Shown: positions 12,824 to 21,227 of the stretch, piece by piece
Layout of the letters: every line of letters starts with the position of its first letter
Numbering within the stretch: the stretch's first letter is position 1
From: Klebsormidium nitens
Lineage: Eukaryota > Streptophyta > Klebsormidiophyceae > Klebsormidiales > Klebsormidiaceae
Length of the DNA: 21,227 bases
Direction of reading: 5' to 3'
Assembly: GCA_000708835.1 (NCBI GenBank)
Contig: DF237913.1
Coordinates: 1 to 21,227, forward strand
Translations under genes and position numbers: made by a program
The notes under the pieces: model-generated
Seen by the model: only the letters and a program-made list of their open reading frames with translations
What the model was told of the DNA's origin: nothing
Database searches by the model: none

Positions 12824-15800
12824 TCATGGTTGAGGGCAGTTGTGCTCTCGAATCTGCAAGCGCTTCGTAGGGCGTGCTGAACACCGCGTTTCTTGAGATG
12901 CCTCCAGGTCTGCTCTCTTCGAGAACCCTTCAAATTTCAGTGTATGCCAACTGCCAGCGGCCCCCAATGTCTGCTGCACTTGGCGCACCTTGGTCCCGTA
13001 GACGAGCCCCCCCCCCACTTGCGGGTGGAATGCTGCGACGTTGATCTCGTCCTCGGCGCTGGGCAGCACGCGCACGAGGCCCATGTCCGCGACGCGGTAC
13101 ACCTCTAGGATGGTGTACACCGGGATGATGCCCGCGCCGTCCGTCACCAGGCTGCGCAGCAGCGTGTTGTGCCGCCGCCCGTACGCCAGCAAAATGTGCT
13201 GCGACGTCGGCGAGAACTGTAGGCCACCACGCAAGATGCCACATGTCAGGAATGTTCAAGCAGGCTGCCGGAATGCTGATCGAGAGAGGCCGGCTGACAA
13301 ACACCACGATTAACACATGCTTCTTACCTGATTTGTTCCTGAGAAGAAGCACAGCGGTGTCAAACGAAGTTGTGCGCCGGCTGCTGGCAAAAGCATACTT
13401 GCAGGGCTGACTTCAGACTTCCGTTGTTTGATAGGTCAGTGCACACGATTGGAGCCCAGAACTGCTCGTTGCCAGCGGCTGTCTCACCTGTATGGAGGTG
13501 AGGCAGTGCGCTGCGCGGACGGTCCTGGACGCGAGCACCTCCCCGAAGGTGCCCTCCTCCAGGCTGTAGAGCCGCAGCTCGTACACCACCGAGTTGGCCT
13601 GCAGCGGCTGCGGCGGGGAGTCCGGCTGCAGGGGGGGCGGGCTGGGGAACTGCGCCGGATGGCCGCCAAACGAGTGCAGAGCGCCCCCATTGAGCGCGCG
13701 CAGGGTCTGCGTGAAGGCGTCCTCCTGGTCGGGGGGCGAGCGGCAGGCCACGCACGCAGCCAGGAAGCGGCCGCAAGGAGAGAAGTGGGCGCCCATCTCA
13801 CTGCACAGGGGCGACCCGCGGGGTGACCGAGATGCCGGGCGAAGGAGGGAAGGAAGCCCAATGGTGCCCCACCTTGCCTCCAACCATGACGTGGGAATGA
13901 GGAGGTAAGAAAGCGGAGCAAACTTTCTTTATATGAATTGCAAACGAGAATCTTATGCAAGTACTTATGAAAAGTATGTGTAAGTGAATTCTTCATGACA
14001 GTTGCGCTTTTCTCTCAAACCGACTCAATACAAAGTGCCTTCCAAAGGGGGGGTAGCTTGTGAAGGAAGCTTACCTGCATAACACTGCGTGTGGAATGGT
14101 CAAGCGGCACTTTTCCGGGTCGAGCAGCGCTGTCGGCCTGTTGATGTCGTGGGGCCACACCCGCAGCTTCACTGTACACGGCAGCTCCGCAGCGGCCGCA
14201 GCAGCCAGCGCGGCGCTCGCAGCGGCTTCGGCGGCAGGGCCCATGTCCTGTGCGGAGAACAGGAATGGCTAAGCACCGGTGTGGGCTGGCACGCGGACAG
14301 CAATTGACCTGAAGCTGCAGCTTGAGGAATGGCGAAGGGATGCAGCAGCAGATTCACAAGCATACTACTCCAGTGTAATATGCAAAGATACATGTGGGTG
14401 ACCGATGGTCGTCAAACCTAACAAGCCAACTTCAAACAGTGCACGTCAGCGGCTCTGCGCCTGTACCTGGAATGGTCTTGGCAGCTGGTTCAGGTGCCCC
14501 CCCGCCATCCCGCTTGCATGGCCCATCCCGGCTGCTGCGGCCCCCATCATGCCGGCCCCTGCCTGTGCCGCAGCCCGTGCAGCCGCCATTGCCGCTGCCA
14601 TGGCGACTGACGCCACGGACAGGGCCTGCTGCCCGCCCTGCGCCACGTGCTGTATGTGGTTGGGCCCTGCTGCGGGCAGCGCCGGCGCCTGGCCCCGCAG
14701 GCCGGCTGCTGGCTCCTGGCCCAGGCGCGCCCAGCCGCCCCAGAACGGGAGGTCCATCTGCTGCAGGGGGGGGATGCCCAGTGCGGGCAGCTGCTGCGTG
14801 AAGGGGTATCCCAGGGCCACGTTGGCCTCGGGATGCGAGCCGGCCGGGTGGGTCTGCGCAGGGCCAACACGGGTGGTAGAACTCGGGGCAACATTGAGAT
14901 AGCTCAGCGGGGGAGGTGGGGACACAACACTGGCCAGATCGATGGCCATGCTCTCGGTGGTGTCAGAAGGGTTGCGCTCCAGGCCCCCACTGTCAGTCCG
15001 CGCGAGTACGGTGCTTTGCGAAGCAGAGGCAGCCCCTGAGAAGGACAGCGCACGCGCAACGCCGCCCGTGCTGAGGGGCGCCACCGCAGCCTCCGGTCGC
15101 TGCAGAATGAGACAGCACCGAAGACAGACTTAGCAACAGATTGCACAAGCATTCTTTCACAGTGACTTATAATCAGAAGGTTGCAGCACGATGCACAGCT
15201 CAAGGTCAGAAAGTCATTTAGGAACGTACCCAATTCTCCTACTCATAGAGCAGTGTCATTAGCATCTCTCAGCTGCTGAATGGGCAGTGCCCCCAGCACC
15301 AAGAGCAGCCCCGCCATACCTGCAACCACCGGTCACCCTCTGCTGGTCGGGGAGACACGTCCATCTGCGCGGGCCCTTCTGCTTCGCTCATCCGGCTTGA
15401 CGGTCTCTCCCCACTCCGCTCCAGGGGCGGGCTATTCACAGCCCTCTGCCCACTCGTGGCTGCCCAGGGCCTTGGCAGGAAGCCAGCTGCGCCCGACGGT
15501 CCCGCCGGCCCCCCTCTTTGCGGCTGCTCATGGGACTGGGCTGGATGGTGGGAATGCAGGTTACCAAACAGGCCGGGGGAAGGGCTTCTGAAGCCAAAGG
15601 GGAGGGGATTTGCCGGGTTGCCGAAACCGAAACCTGCGCCAACTCCTTGCTGTTGCCCCTGCCGATTTTGCTGTTGACTCTCAAAGCTCCAAAAATCGTT
15701 CCAAGGCATGCCAGGTACCGGACCAGCAGGTGCTGGGAGCGGCACGTTACTGCCAGTCGGGGGCCACGCAGGGTTCTGCCCTATTTGGCCAGGGTTCGCA

Positions 15801-18800
15801 GCGGGGTTTGAGAAGACATTGGGTCCAGCATGAGGGGTGAAAACAGGGGGGCGGGAAGGGGCGCCAGCTGCCATTGCAGACAGAGTGGCGGGCGTGTATG
15901 CCATGGTGGTAGGGGGGGGGTTGTTGTAGCTGCGGGCAGTGGCAGTGGCGGGGGGGCAGTCGTTAGAGTCAAGATCATTGACTTCAGCAGTGAGGAGCAA
16001 GGGTGCCCCATGGGGGTGGAAGTGGACGGCCCGCAGGGAGCGCCGGGTACGCAAGACGATGGCGGGGGAGGCAGCCTCGCCCTCCGTGTTGTACTGCCAC
16101 ATGTACAGCTTGTGGCCCGAAGCTACGGCCAGAAGGTCGCCCGAGGCATGGAAAGCAAGGGAGGCAATGGGCCGCACTGCACACGAACACGCCAGCACGT
16201 CACAAAAGTTCTGAAGGGAAGGCAGAAGGCTCAGTGGTTTGACCAACACAGCTGCCTGGGTTGACCAATCCTTGCAAGTTCCATACACAAGGGCAAACCT
16301 TGCAAGTTTGTAATCTAATGGAAGAACATGCAGGGGAAAAATGGTCAAAACAGACTGAATGAGACCTGAAACCCTGGCTGGCAACCTATGAATACTGGTT
16401 ACACCAACCAGCTGGCCAACCAAGAACGGAAGGTCACAACAAAACACTGCAACCTTGGATAGAAAGAAACAGCATAGCAGAAAAAGCAAATCGCAGCATC
16501 CTCCAAATACCGCAACTGAATAATTTAAGGAAAATCGCAGAGCCCGAAGCAGATCTCGTCTTAGGAACGTTAGGAGTCTGTTCAAGCCATGAAGACTTGT
16601 AAAAGCTTCAGAAACATCCTGTCGGCCTACACCATGTGCACAGGTGCTTGCTCAAAAGTCTTTCCGCTTGCTCAAAAATGACTTCACCACAGGGAGCAGC
16701 AGGGATATACTCACAGAAGTCATGAGAGATATGACAGACACCAGTTCGTGTATTCCAAAGCCTGACCAGATGGTCCAGGCTGCCGCTGACCAGCATTTCT
16801 GGCTGGAAGGGGTGAAAGCGCACCTGCAAGCAGGCGGGGTCAGTGAGCAGCAACGGGCAGGGAGAGGGCGGGGAAAGCGTACTTACAGAAGTCGAACTTC
16901 TGGATGCATTCTGAGGTCGTGGCATTCCAGAGGCGGACTTCGTGATCCAGACTACCACTGGCAATCACGTGGCGGACGCGGGAGTGAAAGCGGACCTGGA
17001 AATGGGACGCGTGAGGGGGTGGGTGAGGACTGTGTCTTTCAGACAAACGGCGGAGTGGGAGCACAACGTGAGATCAGGGAAGCAACATGACACTCAAAAC
17101 CAGTGCTCCACACTGGTGGAGGGCCCGTAATGGTGCTGAGACAAGAAAAGGTGAGCAAGATCTGGTTGAAGAACAACGCAGCCCTCGCATGGACATGACC
17201 GTTTTCGCTTGTCGACAGGGTGTATATGATAATCTGTACTACCATGTAGACAGCAAACCCAAGGATGTGACACGTGTGATGTGTGTTGAAGTGTTTGGAT
17301 AGAGGGCTGTGACAGCCGTGATTTAACTGTGCCCCAGGATGCTGTACTCACCACCCAAGGCGTGCGTCTGTGTCCGCTGAACACTTTGACGCACTTGCCA
17401 GTTTGACAATTGATGATTTTCACTGTGTGGTCCCCACTGCAAACAGCAGGGCAGAGCATGAGCCTCCAGGAAAAGGCGAAATGCTGGCTTGTCAATGTTG
17501 CCAGCTGCGGGCAAACAGGTCGGAGCGCAGCTCTGGTACATAACCAGAAACATAGGGTCTTACATAACAACCTGCAAATTGGTGATCTGCGCATGCACGA
17601 GCAGGCAACACTCACTGTGTTGATGCCAGGGTCTCTCCATCCAAGCTGAAAGCTGCCGCTATAGTGGAGCGAGGGGCTGGATGCAGACTTGTGTACTTGG
17701 CGCTGCAATGCCTCAAAGAGTCGGCCTCCACCCTTCAGGAGGAGGAAACATGTCAAGATGTTTTCAAGTATAGCAAGCTAGTGCCTCAAACAATGATCCG
17801 CGAGCAATCACAGCAATCAGCGAGCAATCACAGCAATCAAGTTTCACCGGGTGTCCCAATCCTCCATTCATGACTGATGTCTATGCTGGACAAGAAAATA
17901 TGCATCAACACAATTGGACATGCGACCAGCATCATTGGCTCAGACAGGTACACACGAGTGTTGATTCCTCACCATTCGCCCAGTGCCTGCTTCACATTTG
18001 CGGGACGGGCATCTCCAGCGGCTCCTTCGACGCCCGCCGTGTCAGCACCCCAAAGACGCTTCTTGGGCCGCCGCAATGAAGGACTGACTTCACGAAAAGC
18101 TAGGAGCCGGGTGATATTGCTAGTATCGGCCCTGCAAAGCACAGACAAGCCAGAGTGACTTGGAAATAAGCACTTGCAGATCGGCAAAGTCTCAATTGTA
18201 CTTATCTGTTTTTGCATCACACGGATAATATCAAAGGGGAGAGTTGCAAAATTTCCATCCTCTCCCAGCTGTTAGGTTGTTGAAATGCTGAAAGCTCCAG
18301 AAGACACAACCGCAGAGTCTCTTTCCAACCATGATTTCAACCGAAAAACAATGAAGTTCAGACCATCCGAGGAACCAGCACCCCATGTGCAACCCTTCAC
18401 AAAAAAGGGTTAAGGCATCTGACGGTGTTGCCATCCCTCAAAGACTTCATCTGACCAAGTCCTTCTCCATTAAATCCTCTGGTACTTTTTCAAGACGATA
18501 TAAATACCGCATCCATGAAAAGACATTGATACCTTTGATGTATGGGACGCCAGTATGACGCACAGCTAGTTTGGCAACACCTAATAGGGCAGATGCAACC
18601 AATTGGATGAAGTCACTGTAATGTGGCAAGTTGCATACACTGAAAGTCCCAACGCCATCAATTCCTCCAATCCTACGTCGCTTTCTCCAGATGACAAGGT
18701 AGTTGTGACTTCAGCACAGAAACAGTGATGAAGTTTATTCGTTCCAATCTGACCACAGGGCGTGCAGCCTAGGGTTTGCTTCAGAATCCGCAGCGTAAGG

Positions 18801-18920
18801 TGCAACCAAAGAGCAATATGCGACATACCTGGCCTGGGTCTTGGAGCTCCTCTTCCAGTCTCTAAAAGCACTGACACCAGTCCCACACTGCATGCTATCT
18901 CCATCCATCGGCCCCTCCAT
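12824..18920 (-). CDS. AMBRA1/DCAF3-like WD40 protein with alternative exon 5
   Basis: Plant-type relative of AMBRA1, a CUL4-DDB1 substrate receptor and autophagy regulator in animals. Exons in transcript order: 18829-18920, 17973-18131, 17616-17732, 17352-17436, then either 16887-16995 (5A) or 16715-16823 (5B), then 15320-16176, 14467-15099, 14075-14247, 13488-13800, 12989-13216, 12824-12853. With one exon 5 the product is about 931 aa. A conserved basic region (RLLAFREVSP, about 39-48) precedes the propeller. The first blades follow: RSTIAAAFSLDGETLAST, GDHTVKIINCQTG, exon 5 with SGSLDH, and RPIASLAFHASGDLLAVASG. Residues about 260-700 are a Pro/Gly/Asn/Ala-rich, probably disordered insert. 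The C-terminal half of the propeller runs through HAVLCSEMGAHFSPCGRFL, YSLEEGTFGEVLASR and FSPTSQHILLAYGRR to GGGLVYGTK (about 737-922). This split arrangement is typical of the family. Start choice: exon 1 has an ATG at 18918-18920 and its phase-2 donor matches exon 2. The last exon (nine codons) is the weakest part; reading through its intron also reaches the same stop. Confidence 0.88.
16715..16823 (-). other. Alternative exon 5B of the WD40 gene
   Basis: Acceptor GCAG before 16823 and donor GTGAGT after 16715 bound a second 109-nt exon with the same phases as 5A. It encodes VRFHPFQPEM, then SGSLDHLVRLWNTRTGVC, ending SHDF. The ungapped alignment with 5A, intact frame and good splice sites argue that both are functional. 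The blade ends WNTR, which matches the relaxed WDxR end of a DDB1-binding WD40 (DWD) box. Joined to exon 6 it gives HDF-L-RPIAS. Confidence 0.85.
16824..16886 (-). other. 63-nt spacer between exons 5A and 5B
   Basis: It begins GTAAGT and ends TTGCAG like an intron, but is only 63 nt long. The other introns of this gene are 135-697 nt. A pyrimidine-rich core and a CTGAC branch-like sequence (about 45 nt from the donor) lie inside it. Such a short distance can prevent the 5A donor from pairing with the 5B acceptor, which would keep the two exons apart in transcripts. Confidence 0.7.
16887..16995 (-). other. Alternative exon 5A of the WD40 gene
   Basis: Acceptor CCAG before 16995 and donor GTAAGT after 16887 bound a 109-nt exon that starts in phase 0 and ends with one extra base. 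It encodes 36 residues beginning VRFHSRVRHV, containing SGSLDHEVRLWNATTSEC and ending KFDF. It aligns without gaps to exon 5B, with 19 of 36 residues identical by hand count. The blade ends WNAT, lacking the Arg of a WDxR motif. Joined to exon 6 it gives FDF-L-RPIAS. Confidence 0.85.
17801..17840. repeat. 20-bp tandem repeat in an intron of the WD40 gene
   Basis: CGAGCAATCACAGCAATCAG at 17801-17820 is repeated at 17821-17840 with only the last base changed. Each unit itself contains two related CAATCA words. It sits in the 240-nt intron between exons 2 and 3, away from the splice sites. Confidence 0.8.
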
Positions 18921-21227
18921 TGTCCCTTCTCGACTGTTGAAAGCACTGCCAGAGAGGCCCTTGATTACATGTACTTATCAGATTTCATCATCCCAGGTTT
19001 GAGGATTTCAAAGACAGCCTATGCCAATCGGAGCCTCTGGCCAGTACAGCTTTCCCCGTTACAATGTTCTCGCCAACCCTCTATTTGAGAAACGCAGACT
19101 GCCATACAGATGTATCGCTCATAAAGATATGCAACTTGCTGCTTGGCATCCACAGAGACAAAAAGGATTGAGTGTACCCTGGGACCGCCTTCTTGCAGGA
19201 TAAAAGGGGCAAAGCCCTACAGATTGCAAACAGCATTACAGATAGTCTTGCCGATCAATCGCCGGCGTGCCAGCCCTGCCTATTGTCCTTCCTTCACACA
19301 CAACCTATGTGGGGGCTTGCATCGAATCCTGCAGGGCGCAATAGCGCAACACTGACACGTTCAGACACACCCGGGAACCAAACCGCCACAGCAGGTGTCC
19401 AACTACCTACCTGCCCTGCCGCCAGGTGAAACAACCATCGGTCCATCAACTTTCTATAGCGACCTTCGCGAGATATGGCGGCAGACTGCGTGACTGGCAG
19501 TTGCAACTTCCTACGTACGTTTCGGCCAAGTCTCCCTGCCACCTGGACAATCTTGGTGTGACACAAACCGGCCACTATACAGTCTATAAGCGACCGGCTC
19601 CTTCCAAATTTTGGTGATCGAAGTGGATCGAAGTCACGGGGACCGAAGTTCGCACCGCAAACTGCAGCTCGACCGGGCGTCCACCGGGGCTCTGTGCTCT
19701 ACCGTGCGGTGTACCAGACTCCAGTCCAATCAGTGGATGAAAAAGATCGCGCCAAACCTCCGAGCCCAAGCTGAGGACACACGTGATGGTCGCCAGGCCC
19801 GCTTGCGAATCTAGCCGCTGACAAGGGGTCGGAAGGATCCCCCGGATGGGTCGTATTGATCCCGCCGCTTGCTGTGTTTGCAAATATTGCTATCCAGATC
19901 CATTGTTGTGTCAAGGCATCGGGAGTCGGTGTCCCCTCCCGGCCACGGCTCAACTTGCTAGGTAGTCAACTAGGGTCCAAGCTGATTTTCCCAGTTAGCC
20001 GCGCCTAGTATCAATTATAAGGTTAACTTTCCTTCCATATCGGCGTCCTGCAAACGTCGCCACTTGGAAGCATCGAGGGGTCTGAAAGTAATAACCAGTC
20101 CGTAAATCGCACATAAATCTAACTTCTGACCAATAATTTGAAACTGAAGCTTGAAAGAAGTTGAAACCATTGGAGTTTAACATCATCACATTCAACGGCT
20201 GTAAGCAATTACGTTTGATGGTGTTTGTTTCGTGCTCCCCGGAGCCCAATGCTTCAAGCTTCAATATGCTTCAAGGAGTAGGGACGTATGTCAGTAATTC
20301 CAATGAAAGCTGGTCACTTGAACGGTCCGAGGCCATGCTTCAAAGCTCACATAGTTGCGGCCGACCGGCCCCTAGTGTGTGCATCGTTGGGGCACACGTA
20401 CATGTACTTTGAATGCACGATGCGCGACCACACAATTGACTTCTTAAATTCAAGGCTTGGCCTCTACATTCCGTGTCAACTCACAATTAACTAGGAATTT
20501 TACATGGCCCGCTCTGAAGGCCTAGCATGCATCACCTGGCATGCCGCACGGTTGGCGCAGTGTATTCCCTCTTTTTGAGCCCATTGGTATAAAAATGGCT
20601 TTGATTTGAGAGCTAACTACCGGCCACGCTGCGCGGCTACCGTCGTAGAAAATCTACATGACCGTCCGACACTAGTTTTATAGTGCATTAGTGCACGTAC
20701 CGACGGTAACGTAGTGCACGGCCCCTTATTACAGTATACGGTAGCATAGCCAATGGCATAGTTCACTAGACCATGAACATCAATATATAGTCTATAATAC
20801 GATGTTGTAGTGCAAGTAGCCTGCGACGGCAAACAATTCATGCATCATTAGTCGGACCGGGCAGACTTGAAGTTCATATATAGGGCCGGATATCAGCTGA
20901 CTGCAATATATAACCCGAGGGTTATGGCAAAACTGCCATATGCCCGCTAGCTGCGAATGTAAGGTAACCGTACCCGAGCTATGTTACTAATCGCATATAG
21001 CCGGCATAACTTGTTGTACGCCTGCCAGCGTATCCAGTGCTGACCGGAAGCTTCAGCCATAACTTTCAAACATGAGGCATGCCCACTGTGATGATCGAGT
21101 TAGGCGAGACATCCTAGCCTGACCGTTCGTACGCACAAGCGTCAAGGTAGTGCGCGACCGAACCGGCTACATGTAAACAGCGTTTCTTCCTATTGGATAG
21201 CTAGCTCATGATAGCGCCCGGCCACAC
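18921..21227. other. Upstream flank of the WD40 gene without a recognised gene
   Basis: The part next to 18920 must contain the promoter and 5' untranslated region of the minus-strand WD40 gene, but I see no clear core element. The open frames through 18950-20850 are short, have no recognisable motifs and do not join by plausible splicing. From about 20490 to the end the sequence has the same palindrome-rich character (CTAG, TGCA, CATG, GATC) as 1-700 and 10920-11450. A TATAAAAA at about 20588 on the plus strand has no gene after it in the window. Confidence 0.55.

Noticed and set aside
12824-12988. Unspliced read-through of the last WD40 intron
   Set aside because: The frame stays open, but a usable donor and acceptor are present and the intervening sequence has no family conservation. 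It is kept only as an alternative because the last exon is very short.
17973-18220. Alternative start of the WD40 protein at the ATG near 18217, reading straight into exon 2
   Set aside because: A good acceptor (pyrimidine tract, TTTGCAG) ends at 18132. An upstream exon with ATG at 18920 joins in the right phase; the extra N-terminus would be unlike the family.
20585-20600. TATAAAAA core-promoter-like sequence on the plus strand
   Set aside because: No gene or exon can be recognised downstream within the window; an isolated TATA-like word is not enough.

Overview
The window is nuclear DNA of a plant-lineage eukaryote, most likely a green alga. It carries three multi-exon genes with GT-AG introns, mostly 180-540 nt long. 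Exons are GC-rich, and downstream of two of the genes lie TGTAA polyadenylation motifs of the chlorophyte type. Two products belong to families with diagnostic plant versions: a chloroplast FtsH of the FTSH7/9 type and a plant-type AMBRA1-like WD40 protein. Species cannot be named. There are no operons, rRNA genes, CRISPR arrays or tRNAs that I can support.

Layout. Positions 1-1008 are gene-free and rich in short palindromes. Positions 1009-5621 (minus) hold a complete eight-exon FtsH metalloprotease gene (about 847 aa). Positions 5622-6311 are a divergent intergenic region with hexamer repeats that contain inverted CCAAT boxes. Positions 6312-10581 (plus) hold a seven-exon RhlE-like DEAD-box RNA helicase gene (about 630 aa) with unusual DECD and PTADLA motifs. 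Positions 10582-12823 separate two convergent genes and contain hairpins, a (TTATTG)n-type tail and a probable retroelement relic. Positions 12824-18920 (minus) hold a WD40 gene of the AMBRA1/DCAF3-like type (about 931 aa). Positions 18921-21227 show no recognisable gene.

Most notable is the WD40 gene. Its fifth coding exon is present as two tandem versions, 16887-16995 (5A) and 16715-16823 (5B). Each is exactly 109 nt, starts in phase 0, ends in phase 1, and encodes a different version of the same WD40 blade. Only 63 nt separate them. Including both or neither breaks the frame, so this looks like an undescribed mutually exclusive exon pair that swaps a propeller blade. One version ends in a WDxR-like sequence (WNTR) and the other does not (WNAT), which could change DDB1-CUL4 docking.

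The genes are not an obvious functional unit. FtsH is predicted to act in plastid membranes, the helicase on RNA (its bacterial-like type hints at an organelle), and the AMBRA1-like protein as a scaffold or ubiquitin-ligase receptor. Exon boundaries were set by eye from splice consensus, reading frame and family conservation, so they are models to be tested with transcripts.
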